Assembly: GCF_003387355.1 (NCBI RefSeq)
Contig: NZ_QUNH01000003.1
Coordinates: 228,241-292,240 of the forward strand
Length of the DNA stretch: 64,000 bases
Reading direction: 5' to 3'
Source of the DNA: Winogradskyella sediminis
Lineage (GTDB): Bacteria > Bacteroidota > Bacteroidia > Flavobacteriales > Flavobacteriaceae
The notes below the pieces were generated by a model. It worked only from the letters and a program-made list of their open reading frames with translations, was not told where the DNA came from and made no database searches. Position numbers and translations under genes: made by a program. Below are positions 18,482 to 27,212 of this stretch, one piece after another (position 1 is the stretch's first letter; each line of letters begins with the position of its first letter).

Positions 18482-19861
18482 CTAAGATCCGATAGAAGAG
18501 TATTCAAATCCAATACTTTCCATGTTATCTTTATCTAATATATTTCTTCCATCAAATATAAAAGCTGGTTTTTTCATATTATCATAGATTTTTTGCCAAT
18601 CGTATGTTTTAAACTCATCCCACTCAGTCATAATAGCTATAGCATGAGCATCTTTAGACACTTCATATGGGTCTTCAAATGAAGTTACTAACTCATTATT
18701 CTCCTCTGCGCTTCTAGTATTGAGATAATTTAAATCTGCTTGCACCTTTTTATTATTTACTTTTGGGTCGTAAACAGCTATATGTGCTTGTTCGTTTAGT
18801 AAGTGATCTGCCACATATATTGCAGCTGATTCTCTAGTGTCATTGGTATCTTTCTTAAAAGCCCAACCAAGCATAGCAATCTTTTTACCAGAAACGGTAT
18901 TATATAAGGTGCTAATTAAATTATCAGAGAAACGACGTTTTTGATGATCGTTTAAAATAATTACTTGTTCCCAATAGTCTGCCACAGCATTTAAGTTGTA
19001 ACTCCTAGCAATATAGACAAGGTTTAAAATATCTTTCTGAAAACAAGAACCACCAAAACCAATAGAAGCATTTAGGAATTTTGGACCAATTCTTGAATCC
19101 ATTCCTATTGCTTTTGCTACTTCGTTCACATTAGCTTCAGTGTGTTCACATAATTCGGAAATAGCATTAATTGATGAAATTCTTTGTGCTAAAAACGCAT
19201 TGGCTGTTAATTTAGATAACTCAGAAGACCATACATTTGTTCTTAAAATATTTTCTTGAGGGACCCAAGTTCCATATATACTAGCTAAGCTTTCTATGGC
19301 GTCTTCAGATTCTCCTCCTATTAAAACACGGTCTGGACTTAATAAATCTTCAATGGCTGTACCTTCTGCTAAAAATTCTGGGTTAGATAAGATTTCAAAC
19401 TTTACATTATTACCGGTGTTATGTAAAATGCTTTTTATAGCTTGAGCCGTTCTTACAGGTAAGGTTGATTTTTCAACTACAATTTTATCTGTAGATGCTA
19501 CTTCAGCAATATTTCTAGCACATAATTCTACATATTTTAAATCCGCAGCCATACCTTTACCTTTTCCATAAGTTTTGGTAGGTGTGTTTACCGAGATAAA
19601 AATCATTTCAGATTCTTTAATCGCTTCATCAATTGCAGTAGAAAAGAATAGGTTTTTTCCTCTAGTTTCTTTTACAATTTCTGCTAATCCTGGTTCATAA
19701 ATTGGCAATTTAGATACGTCTTCATTATTCCAAGCGGCAATCCGCTCTTCATTAATATCGACAATAGTTACTTTAATGTTTGGATTCTTTTTTGCTATTA
19801 CTGCCATTGTTGGTCCACCAACGTATCCAGCACCAATACAGCAAATCTTTGTGATTTTCAT
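18482..19861 (-). CDS. ugd: UDP-glucose 6-dehydrogenase, long eukaryote-like type
   Basis: This 459-residue enzyme oxidises UDP-glucose to UDP-glucuronate with two NAD+. The N-terminal Rossmann fold has [17 protein letters not shown]. The catalytic block is [18 protein letters not shown], with the active-site Cys. The C-terminal domain has [20 protein letters not shown] and ends with [13 protein letters not shown]. The SCFQKD form, the insert pattern and the length follow the animal/plant type UGDH more than the common bacterial type with SCFPKD. A UDP-glucuronate epimerase gene lies upstream (20012-21031), so the pair probably makes UDP-galacturonate or another epimer for the polysaccharide. 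Confidence 0.93.
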   Translation of the reverse strand: MKITKICCIGAGYVGGPTMAVIAKKNPNIKVTIVDINEERIAAWNNEDVSKLPIYEPGLAEIVKETRGKNLFFSTAIDEAIKESEMIFISVNTPTKTYGKGKGMAADLKYVELCARNIAEVASTDKIVVEKSTLPVRTAQAIKSILHNTGNNVKFEILSNPEFLAEGTAIEDLLSPDRVLIGGESEDAIESLASIYGTWVPQENILRTNVWSSELSKLTANAFLAQRISSINAISELCEHTEANVNEVAKAIGMDSRIGPKFLNASIGFGGSCFQKDILNLVYIARSYNLNAVADYWEQVIILNDHQKRRFSDNLISTLYNTVSGKKIAMLGWAFKKDTNDTRESAAIYVADHLLNEQAHIAVYDPKVNNKKVQADLNYLNTRSAEENNELVTSFEDPYEVSKDAHAIAIMTEWDEFKTYDWQKIYDNMKKPAFIFDGRNILDKDNMESIGFEYSSIGS

Positions 19862-20011
19862 GCTTTTATGTTTAATTTGATTTGAGCCTAAATTTTATTA
19901 TATGTACAAATTTGACTTTTTATTTTACTTCTATCAAGTTGTATTAATATCTTTTCTTTCAAAAAGATATTTGTGTTTTTATTGAGATAATAATTTTTCA
20001 AATTTAAACTA

Positions 20012-21031
20012 TTAATTGTAATAGTCTTTATACCAGTCTATAAAAGATTTTACACCAGACTTAATAGAGGTATTTGGTCTATAATCATAATCTTTAATTA
20101 GGTCATCGACATCAGCCCATGTACGTTCCACATCACCGGGTTGCATTTCCATCATATTTTTAGTAGCAACTTTACCGAGATTAAGCTCTATTTCTTTAAT
20201 AAAATCTAGTAATTTAACTGAGTCATTATTACCAATATTGTATAACTTATAATACGCTTTAGTATCAATCCGATTTGTTGCTGGTTTTTCAATTACTCTA
20301 ACTACACCTTCTACGATATCGTCAATATAAGTGAAATCGCGCTCCATTTTTCCATGATTAAATACTTTTATAGGTCTATCTTTAACAATTGCATCCGTAA
20401 ATAAGAACATCGCCATATCTGGTCTTCCCCAAGGTCCATATACTGTAAAGAATCGTAAGCCTGTGGTTGGAATTTTAAACAAATGACTATAAGTGTGTGC
20501 CATAAGTTCATTGCTTTTTTTTGTAGCTGCATATAAGCTTATTGGGTGGTCTACAGTGTCTTCTGTAGAAAATGGAATCTTTTTATTCATGCCATAAACA
20601 CTTGAGCTACTTGCGTAAACGAGATGTTTGATGTTATAATTCCTGCAACATTCAAGTATATTTAAGAAACCAACAAGATTTGAGTCCACATAAGTTTCTG
20701 GATTTTCTAAACTATATCTTACACCTGCTTGTGCAGCAAGATTACAGACAACATCAAAATTTTCACTTTTAAATAATTTAGGGAGTTGTTCTCTATCTTC
20801 AAGATTCATTCTTATGAAACTAAAGTTTTCCGATTCACTTGTACAAAGAGAATTAAAATTAGTAGCCTCAGTTTTATCTACGCCTAATTCATTTAGTCTT
20901 GAGTATTTTAAGTTAACATCATAATAGTCATTTATATTATCTAGTCCAACGACTTGATGACCTTTAGATAACAGAACTTTACAAGTGTAAAATCCAATAA
21001 ATCCTGCCGCACCTGTGACTAATATTTTCAT
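20012..21031 (-). CDS. UDP-glucuronate 4-epimerase-like NAD-dependent epimerase
   Basis: This 339-residue short-chain (extended SDR) enzyme has the NAD-binding GAAGFIGFYTCKVL at residues 7-20. SSSSVYG supplies the Ser and SLYAATKKSNELMAH supplies the YxxxK pair. The DNINDYYDVNLKYSRL stretch and TVYGPWGRPDMAMFLF are typical of CapI/WcvA/LspL-type UDP-glucuronate epimerases. It should convert UDP-glucuronate made by Ugd into UDP-galacturonate in the cytoplasm. It is transcribed just upstream of ugd with a 150-bp spacer. Other UDP-uronate epimerisations are possible. Confidence 0.88.
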   Translation of the reverse strand: MKILVTGAAGFIGFYTCKVLLSKGHQVVGLDNINDYYDVNLKYSRLNELGVDKTEATNFNSLCTSESENFSFIRMNLEDREQLPKLFKSENFDVVCNLAAQAGVRYSLENPETYVDSNLVGFLNILECCRNYNIKHLVYASSSSVYGMNKKIPFSTEDTVDHPISLYAATKKSNELMAHTYSHLFKIPTTGLRFFTVYGPWGRPDMAMFLFTDAIVKDRPIKVFNHGKMERDFTYIDDIVEGVVRVIEKPATNRIDTKAYYKLYNIGNNDSVKLLDFIKEIELNLGKVATKNMMEMQPGDVERTWADVDDLIKDYDYRPNTSIKSGVKSFIDWYKDYYN

Positions 21032-21114
21032 AATTATGCTTGTTTTGCGAATTAATGCTTCAAATATTAAAATTTAGATTGTAATTATTCAATTTTAATT
21101 GAAACAAATATATT

Positions 21115-21495
21115 TTATTGGTTGTTTGTATAATTTATATCGAGGATTGTCGCTAATGAATCACAATTTTTGACCCTCAATTCTAGATCACGATCTTTAT
21201 AGCTATTTTCTATAAGATAGATTTTGCAAGAATCAACTTTTGTATCACTTTCTGAAAAATCTACATTTCCATATTTCACCAAATTTATCACTATTGTTGA
21301 ATCTAATGTTTGTGTTGTAATAAAACTTGAAGCTTTATCAGAATATTTAAAAGGTTTTGAAGTTATATTTTTTACTGTTCTGGCATTAGGACCATAATCG
21401 CAAGAAGCGTCCTTTCCGTTTAAAAAAAACATAAGAAGTATTAAACCAATAGCAAAACCGCCAAGGTAATAGGCAAAACGATGTATAAATTTCAT
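21115..21495 (-). CDS. Small membrane-anchored conserved protein (possibly DUF4258-like)
   Basis: This 126-residue protein has an N-terminal transmembrane helix (YYLGGFAIGLILLMFFL) and an outside or periplasmic tail containing SCDYGPNARTVKNI and VDSCKIYLIEN. It has three cysteines. I recall similar proteins next to alanine dehydrogenase in Flavobacteriaceae, annotated as DUF4258-containing, but cannot confirm that here. It lies 42 bp downstream of ald on the same strand and is probably co-transcribed. Function unknown. Confidence 0.65.
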   Translation of the reverse strand: MKFIHRFAYYLGGFAIGLILLMFFLNGKDASCDYGPNARTVKNITSKPFKYSDKASSFITTQTLDSTIVINLVKYGNVDFSESDTKVDSCKIYLIENSYKDRDLELRVKNCDSLATILDINYTNNQ

Positions 21496-21537
21496 AGATT
21501 TAAAGTGTCAGTCTGATGATAAAAGCTTAATAGCAAA

Positions 21538-22737
21538 TTAAAAAATTAACAAGTTGGCATCACTATATTCTAAATCGAACCATTCTGCGACCGATTTATT
21601 AGTTAAAATACCGTGGTAAAAATACAACCCATTTTTTAAACCACGATCAAAACGAAGCGCATTTTCAATACCACCATATTCACCTATTTCTAATAAATAG
21701 GGTGTAAAGATGTTACTTATAGATACAGAAGCGGTCCTTGAATAACGCGCTGGAATATTAGGGACACAATAGTGAATGACTCCGTTATGTTCAAAGGTAG
21801 GACGATCGTGCGTAGTGACTTCGCTTGTTTCAAAACAGCCTCCCATATCAATACTCACATCAATTACTACTGAACCCGATTTCATATTAGCTACCATACT
21901 TTCTGTGACGATAACAGGTGCTCTGTTTGCTCCTCTAACTGCACCAATAGCAACGTCGCAACGCTTTAATGCTTTAAGAAGGTTTTTAGGTTGCATTGTT
22001 GAAGTATAAATGGTGCGTCCTAAATTGTTTTGAAGGCGTCGTAGTTTGGTAATGGAGCTATCAAATACTTTTACATTAGCACCTAGACCTGTGGCAGAGC
22101 GTGCTGCAAATTCGCCAACAGTACCAGCACCGAGTATAACAACTTCTGTTGGTGGCACACCATTAATGTTACCTAGCATTAAACCATTTCCGCCATTCAC
22201 GTTAGAAAGTAATTCTGATGCAATTAAAATTGAAGCTGTGCCTGCAATTTCGCTTAGAGAACTTACTGCAGGATATTGACCATCATCGTCTTTAATATAT
22301 TCGAAGGCTAAAGCTGTAATTCGTTTTTTAGCTAAAGCTTCAAAATAAGACTTATTTTGAGTTTTTATTTGTAGTGCAGAAATTAATAAGGTCTGTGGAT
22401 TGATAAGTTTAATCTCTTCTAAAGAGGGTGGTTCTACTTTAAGAATTATAGGGCAGGAGTAGACTTTAGAGGTGTCTTTGGTAACTTCAGCACCAGCTTC
22501 ACTATAAGTTTTATCTTTAAAATTAGCACCTTCACCAGCGCCAGACTCAAACAATACACGGTGACCATTAGCGGTTAATGCAGAAACGGCATCTGGTGTT
22601 AAGCATACACGTCGCTCTTGAAAATGAGCTTCTTTAGGAATGCCAATAAAAAGCTCCCCCTTTTGCTTAAGAATTTCTAAGGTTTCTTCTTGAGGTAATA
22701 ATTGGGCTTTGGTAAATGGTGATAGTGATATACTCAT
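21538..22737 (-). CDS. ald: Alanine dehydrogenase
   Basis: This 399-residue enzyme interconverts L-alanine and pyruvate with NAD+. FIGIPKEAHFQERRVCLTPDAV is the N-terminal family signature. The NAD-binding fold is TEVVILGAGTVGEFAARSA, and the C-terminal half has RGANRAPVIV and PNIPARYSRTAS. The reading frame extends 13 codons further upstream to 22776, but the ATG at 22737 begins the conserved MSISLSPFTKAQ start, so I chose it. It is followed by the small membrane protein gene, as is common in Flavobacteriaceae. The sequence resembles the Ald/PntA family; the pyridine transhydrogenase alternative is less likely without a pntB neighbour. Confidence 0.9.
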   Translation of the reverse strand: MSISLSPFTKAQLLPQEETLEILKQKGELFIGIPKEAHFQERRVCLTPDAVSALTANGHRVLFESGAGEGANFKDKTYSEAGAEVTKDTSKVYSCPIILKVEPPSLEEIKLINPQTLLISALQIKTQNKSYFEALAKKRITALAFEYIKDDDGQYPAVSSLSEIAGTASILIASELLSNVNGGNGLMLGNINGVPPTEVVILGAGTVGEFAARSATGLGANVKVFDSSITKLRRLQNNLGRTIYTSTMQPKNLLKALKRCDVAIGAVRGANRAPVIVTESMVANMKSGSVVIDVSIDMGGCFETSEVTTHDRPTFEHNGVIHYCVPNIPARYSRTASVSISNIFTPYLLEIGEYGGIENALRFDRGLKNGLYFYHGILTNKSVAEWFDLEYSDANLLIF

Positions 22738-22847
22738 TAAGTCAATTACTTTTATATTGTCTTTGCAATATAGCAAATAACACTAAACAAAATACAGTAA
22801 TAAAAGAACTTAAGTGACATTTAATTTATAGTGTAGTATATGTAAAC

Positions 22848-23402
22848 CTAAAAATACTGTTTAACTTTTCCCCAAAGACCTTTAGGTTTAATCATAAACT
22901 CAGCTTCAAGTTCTTCGAGTGTTTTGTCAGCATAATTAATTTTGTTGAACATTTTAGCTCTAATTAAATAAATTGATGGAACTACTAGAACCAAAACAGG
23001 AAGTAACACCACAAAGGTACCTTCATCAATATTTCCAGCTTCTCCATTCCAACTTATAACTGCTTGAAATGCAAACATAACAATAGGTACTAATATGGCA
23101 TGATACCACCAATGACGGCAGGTAAAAAACCAAATAGTCAATAGTATAAGGGGAATAATTTTACTCGTATAAACCCACATTGCATATTGTGCATCTTCCC
23201 AAACTCCACTTTTATAGGTAAACAAAAAAGTGTCCCAAACTGCATCAGTCGGAACACTTTCATGTAAGGAATACAAAAGAGGAGTAGAGGCTATAATTGT
23301 AGCAATAATTGTTCCTACAATGGCGCTTCTACTTAATTTACTATTATCCCCATTTAATGAGTTTTCTTTTTTTCTTCTCAATTTGTGTTGTTGTCTGTCC
23401 AT
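22848..23402 (-). CDS. Conserved membrane protein of unknown function
   Basis: This 184-residue protein has a basic N-terminus (QQHKLRRKKEN) and four hydrophobic segments at about residues 28-45, 72-92, 98-115 and 130-147. A cytoplasmic tail follows with NYADKTLEELEAEFMIKPKG. No enzymatic motif was recognised. The start at 23402 lies inside the short secreted-peptide frame at 23344-23490, in another frame, so the two genes are likely co-transcribed and perhaps translationally coupled. It precedes ald on the same strand by about 110 bp. Confidence 0.7.
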   Translation of the reverse strand: MDRQQHKLRRKKENSLNGDNSKLSRSAIVGTIIATIIASTPLLYSLHESVPTDAVWDTFLFTYKSGVWEDAQYAMWVYTSKIIPLILLTIWFFTCRHWWYHAILVPIVMFAFQAVISWNGEAGNIDEGTFVVLLPVLVLVVPSIYLIRAKMFNKINYADKTLEELEAEFMIKPKGLWGKVKQYF

Positions 23403-23490
23403 CTAAGTCAATAAGATTAGTAGCTTGTACAGTAAATAATACTCCTCCGAAGATTGCAATAGCTAGGACTAAATTTTTTTTTGTTTTCAT
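23344..23490 (-). CDS. Short secreted peptide (48 aa) overlapping the next gene
   Basis: The frame MKTKKNLVLAIAIFGGVLF, then TVQATNLIDLDGQTTTQ, then IEKKKRKLIKWG runs from an ATG at 23490 to a TAA at 23344-23346. The first 23 residues form a textbook signal peptide: a basic KTKK head, a hydrophobic core and a VQA cleavage site. The predicted mature part has about 25 residues and is strongly basic at its end (KKKRK). It overlaps the start of the membrane-protein gene by 59 bp in a different frame. Small size limits certainty, but the signal peptide is hard to explain by chance. Confidence 0.55.
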   Translation of the reverse strand: MKTKKNLVLAIAIFGGVLFTVQATNLIDLDGQTTTQIEKKKRKLIKWG

Positions 23491-23656
23491 AATTTAAAGG
23501 GATTTAATTAATTAATTTAGTTCAAATGTAAAAGCATTAGTAAGCGTTTACAAATCGAAAACTGTTAAAGTCCAATGAATTATGAAGCGTTCGTTACGGT
23601 TTTTCCGTAATCCTAGTTGAATTTTGTAGGAAAATTATTCAATTTTAATTAAAAAA

Positions 23657-24115
23657 TTATACTGTTTTCATAGCTGACTTTTGGGTTAAATGATTAGTGT
23701 TAATGGTTAATTTAATAGATCGCGTATCGCTATCTACCTTAGTAATAGCAACGGTTTGTGCTTCCGTTGGTATTAATTCTTCGATGCGCTCTGACCATTC
23801 CATAAATAACCAATGATTACTATTAAAATAATCTTCGATTCCAAAATTGTAGGCTTCTTCAATAGATTCTATTCTATAGAAGTCGAAATGATATATTTTG
23901 TCGTTAGGTATATTATACTCATTCACTATAGAAAAAGTAGGGCTGGTGGCAACATCATTACTTTTCATTGCCTTTAGCAGCGCATTGATTAATGTGGTTT
24001 TACCTGCGCCCATTTCTCCATTAAATAATACTGTTTTTGTATCAAGATGAATAAGGATACGATTCGCAATTGTATCTATATCATTTAAATGGTATGTGAA
24101 TTCTATAATTTTCAC
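23657..24115 (-). CDS. tsaE: tRNA threonylcarbamoyladenosine biosynthesis ATPase TsaE
   Basis: This 152-residue protein works with TsaB, TsaC and TsaD to make t6A37 in tRNAs that read ANN codons. Walker A is GEMGAGKTTLI at about residues 33-43, followed by ATSPTFSIVNEY and IYHFDFYRI. The switch-like WLFMEWSERIEELIP is typical of TsaE. It lies downstream of porX on the same strand across a 228-bp spacer containing a hairpin. The short C-terminal tail (QKSAMKTV) goes slightly beyond the usual end. Confidence 0.92.
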   Translation of the reverse strand: MKIIEFTYHLNDIDTIANRILIHLDTKTVLFNGEMGAGKTTLINALLKAMKSNDVATSPTFSIVNEYNIPNDKIYHFDFYRIESIEEAYNFGIEDYFNSNHWLFMEWSERIEELIPTEAQTVAITKVDSDTRSIKLTINTNHLTQKSAMKTV

Positions 24116-24279
24116 TTTAAATTTTAAGTCATTTTCAGTTACAATAGTAGGGATATTTTTTGAGATAACCTAAAAAATAGTGTATTTCGTCGGATTTTTT
24201 TGCACTTTAAAGGTTTTTAACCTCATAATGTTGTATTTATAATCAAAATAGAGCAACTTAAAAATAGGATTAAAATATA

Positions 24280-24312
24280 AAAATGATACCGAATTGTATA
24301 CGGTATCATTTT
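24280..24312 (-). terminator. Terminator-like hairpin between porX and tsaE
   Basis: A perfect 12-bp stem, AAAATGATACCG (24280-24291) with CGGTATCATTTT (24301-24312), encloses a 9-base loop about 30 bp beyond the porX stop. The T tract is short on both strands. It can work in either direction and probably insulates porX from tsaE. Confidence 0.7.
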
Positions 24313-24343
24313 TAAATTAAGAGTAAAACAAATTTAGGACTAA

Positions 24344-25891
24344 TTATTTAGGATCCATAACAACAAAAGGTATAATCATTTCCTCTAAAGAAACACCTCC
24401 GTGTTGATATGTATTTCTATAATAACTAACGTAGTGATTAAAATTATTTGGGTAGGCTAAAAACAAATCACCCTTGGCAAAAATAAAAGAGCTACTCATA
24501 GTTAATGCAGGTAGATGTATAGACTTAGGGTTCTTAATGGCTAATACATCCTTGTCTTCGTAGGTGAGACTTCTACCTGTTTTATAACGCAGATTTAAGC
24601 TTGTATCTCTATCACCAATAACTTTAGTTGGTGCTTTTACGTTAATAGTGCCGTGATCTGTGGTTAGTATTAACTTAAAACCAAGTTGTTGTGACAACTG
24701 AATCATTTCGAATAAAGGAGAGTTCTTAAACCAACTTACGGTTAGTGAGCGATACGCTTTGTCGTTAGATGCTAATTCTTTAACAACTTCCATTTCTGTT
24801 TTAGAGTGCGACAACATATCTACAAAATTGTAAACAATGACGTTAAGGTCGTTATTTTTTAGAGATTTAAAATTCTCTACCAGTTTTTTTCCGGATTTGA
24901 GGTTTGTAATTTTATGATATTCATGTTTTATATGTCCTAAGCCTAAACGTTTTAATTGTTCTTTTAAAAAATCACCTTCGTGCATGTTTTTACCTCCGTC
25001 GTCGGTATCGTTTTTCCAGTACTGAGGAAATAGACTTTCCATATCTGCTGGCATTAATCCAGAAAAAATAGCATTACGTGCATATTGTGTTGCTGTGGGC
25101 AGAATACTGTAAAATGCCAATTCCGATGCTTTTTTATAATAATTATTTACAATAGGTTCAAAAGCTTTCCACTGGTCGTAACGTAAGTTATCGATCACAA
25201 CTAAAACGGTTGGTTGTTTATCACTTAATTCTGGTACCACTTTATCTTTAAATAACGTATGTGACATTACAGGTGCATCAGTATTAGGCTGAAACCAATC
25301 TTCATAATTTTTCTCTATAAATTTGCCAAATTGCATATTAGCTTCCGTTTTTTGAGATTCTAAAATAGCGGTCATGCCAATATCTTCAATATTTTCTAGC
25401 TGTAATTCCCAGTATATCAGTTTTTGATATAATTCCACCCATTCTTCATAAGAATTAACCATAGATAAATCCATCGCAATTTTTCTAAACTCTTGCTGAT
25501 AATTAGAGGTTGTTTTTTCAGAAACTAACCTTGAATGGTCTAAATTTTTCTTTAAGCTTAATAAAATCTGATTAGGGTTTACTGGTTTTATTAAATAATC
25601 TGCAATCTTATTACCAATAGCTTCTTCCATAATGTACTCTTCTTCGCTTTTAGTAATCATTACTATCGGAAGATTAGCACGTCGTTCTTTAATTTCATTG
25701 AGGGTTTCTAGTCCTGTTAATCCTGGCATATTTTCATCTAAAAAGACAATATCAAAATTAGTATCAGTAATGATTTCTAAAGCTTCGGTACCACTTTGGC
25801 ATTTAGTAACACTATAGCCTTTTTGTTCTAAAAAAATAATATGTGGCTTTAATAAATCGATTTCGTCGTCAACCCAAAGAATATTTATCAT
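24344..25891 (-). CDS. porX: PorX: response regulator with PglZ phosphatase-like domain
   Basis: This 515-residue protein has a CheY-like receiver at residues 1-125 with the acidic pair Asp8/Asp9, phospho-acceptor Asp52 (FLDENMPG) and the conserved IKP lysine. A helical linker is followed by a PglZ (alkaline-phosphatase-like) domain from about 215 with VLVVIDNLRYDQW and LTTDHG, a metal-binding motif. This architecture is that of PorX, which with the histidine kinase PorY and sigma factor SigP controls type IX secretion genes in Porphyromonas; in flavobacteria it is a conserved single copy. It is transcribed divergently from an HD-domain gene across only 26 bp. Three T9SS-type cargo candidates lie in this window. 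Confidence 0.87.
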   Translation of the reverse strand: MINILWVDDEIDLLKPHIIFLEQKGYSVTKCQSGTEALEIITDTNFDIVFLDENMPGLTGLETLNEIKERRANLPIVMITKSEEEYIMEEAIGNKIADYLIKPVNPNQILLSLKKNLDHSRLVSEKTTSNYQQEFRKIAMDLSMVNSYEEWVELYQKLIYWELQLENIEDIGMTAILESQKTEANMQFGKFIEKNYEDWFQPNTDAPVMSHTLFKDKVVPELSDKQPTVLVVIDNLRYDQWKAFEPIVNNYYKKASELAFYSILPTATQYARNAIFSGLMPADMESLFPQYWKNDTDDGGKNMHEGDFLKEQLKRLGLGHIKHEYHKITNLKSGKKLVENFKSLKNNDLNVIVYNFVDMLSHSKTEMEVVKELASNDKAYRSLTVSWFKNSPLFEMIQLSQQLGFKLILTTDHGTINVKAPTKVIGDRDTSLNLRYKTGRSLTYEDKDVLAIKNPKSIHLPALTMSSSFIFAKGDLFLAYPNNFNHYVSYYRNTYQHGGVSLEEMIIPFVVMDPK

Positions 25892-25917
25892 GTTGTGGTA
25901 TATTTGTTTCTTAATTA

Positions 25918-27162
25918 TTGAAATTTAAAATTTTGCCTACAAAAAATAAGCTTAAAATATTTAACGATCCAATTTACGGATTTATTACCATACCGAATTC
26001 GTTAATATTTGATATCATTCAGCATAAGTACTTTCAAAGATTACGTCGTATAAGCCAAATGGGATTATCTTATTTGGTGTATCCTGGTGCGCATCATACA
26101 AGATTTCATCATGCTTTAGGTTGTATGCATTTAATGCAAAAAGCCATTAATGTACTTCGCTTTAAGGGAGTTATGATTTCTGAAGAAGAAGAAAACGGAT
26201 TGTTAATTGCTATTTTGTTGCACGATATTGGTCATGGACCTTTTTCACATGCCATGGAGCATAGCATTGTAAATAACGTATCTCATGAAGAAATTTCACT
26301 ACGTTTTATGGAAGAACTCAATTCAGACTTTAACGGAAGTTTAACGTTAGCCATTTCAATCTTTAAAGGCGAGTACCCAAGACATTTTATGTGTGAGCTC
26401 ATTTCTAGTCAATTGGATATGGATAGAGCCGACTATTTAAAACGCGATAGTTTTTATACAGGTGTTGCAGAAGGTAATATTAATAGTGAGCGTCTCATTA
26501 CCATGCTAAATGTTGTAGACGATCAGTTGGTTGTGGAAGAAAAAGGGATTTTAAGCGTGGAAAAATTCTTAATAGCAAGGCGCTTTATGTATTGGCAAGT
26601 ATATATGCATAAAACCGGTGTAGTTGCAGAGCAATTATTAATGGGATCCTTAAAAAGAGCTAAAGAATTAGTGCATCAAGGTGTAAAATTAAGATGTAGC
26701 GATGCTTTATTTTATTTCTTGTCTTCTGAAATTAATGCAGAAAACTTTAATTCTGCAACCTTAACGGTATTTTCAAAATTAGACGATTATGATATTGTAG
26801 CTGCAATGAAAGATTGGCAAAACCATGAGGATTTTGTGTTAAGCAATCTCTGCCAAATGCTATTGAATAGAAGCTTATTGAAAGTGAAATTAAAAAATAA
26901 GCCAATTAAATCTTCGGAATTAATAATGCATTCAGAGGCCTTAAAAAAGAAACATAATATTACAGAACATGAAGCTTCATATTTTGTGTTTCAAGGTGTA
27001 TTAACGAACCAGGCTTATCAAAATAACTTTCAGAAAATCAATATTTTATTTAAGTCAGGAAAAATAAAAGATATGGTTAAAGCATCTGACCAATTAAATT
27101 TAAAAGCACTGAGTAAACCTATCACTAAATATTATATGTGCTATCCTAAAAAGAAAATGTAA
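25918..27162 (+). CDS. HD-domain metal-dependent phosphohydrolase (dNTPase-like)
   Basis: This 414-residue protein starts at a TTG (25918), because the next in-frame ATG falls inside the conserved core. The HD domain is at residues 45-180: RFHHALGCMHLMQK, LLHDIGHGPFSHAMEH and SQLDMDRADYLKRDS give the H...HD...D metal ligands. The fold resembles the SAMHD1/YdhJ-like HD hydrolases that cleave nucleotides. It is divergent from porX and is followed by lpxD after 50 bp. Flavobacteria usually carry it at this place next to lpxD. Its true substrate is unknown. Confidence 0.85.
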   Translation: MKFKILPTKNKLKIFNDPIYGFITIPNSLIFDIIQHKYFQRLRRISQMGLSYLVYPGAHHTRFHHALGCMHLMQKAINVLRFKGVMISEEEENGLLIAILLHDIGHGPFSHAMEHSIVNNVSHEEISLRFMEELNSDFNGSLTLAISIFKGEYPRHFMCELISSQLDMDRADYLKRDSFYTGVAEGNINSERLITMLNVVDDQLVVEEKGILSVEKFLIARRFMYWQVYMHKTGVVAEQLLMGSLKRAKELVHQGVKLRCSDALFYFLSSEINAENFNSATLTVFSKLDDYDIVAAMKDWQNHEDFVLSNLCQMLLNRSLLKVKLKNKPIKSSELIMHSEALKKKHNITEHEASYFVFQGVLTNQAYQNNFQKINILFKSGKIKDMVKASDQLNLKALSKPITKYYMCYPKKKM

Positions 27163-27173
27163 TCCTTTTTTTC

Positions 27174-27181
27174 TATTTTTG
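27174..27181 (+). promoter_or_regulatory. Putative -7 box (TATTTTTG) before lpxD
   Basis: TATTTTTG fits the Bacteroidota TAnnTTTG -7 element and ends 31 bp before the lpxD start. No good -33 TTG element was seen at normal spacing, so this is a suggestion only. Confidence 0.4.
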
Positions 27182-27212
27182 TGCATAGCAACAAGACTTT
27201 AAAATCAAATCA

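Noticed and set aside
22738..22776. Thirteen-codon upstream extension of alanine dehydrogenase
   Set aside because: The extension (MLYCKDNIKVIDL) is not part of the family N-terminus; the ATG at 22737 fits better.
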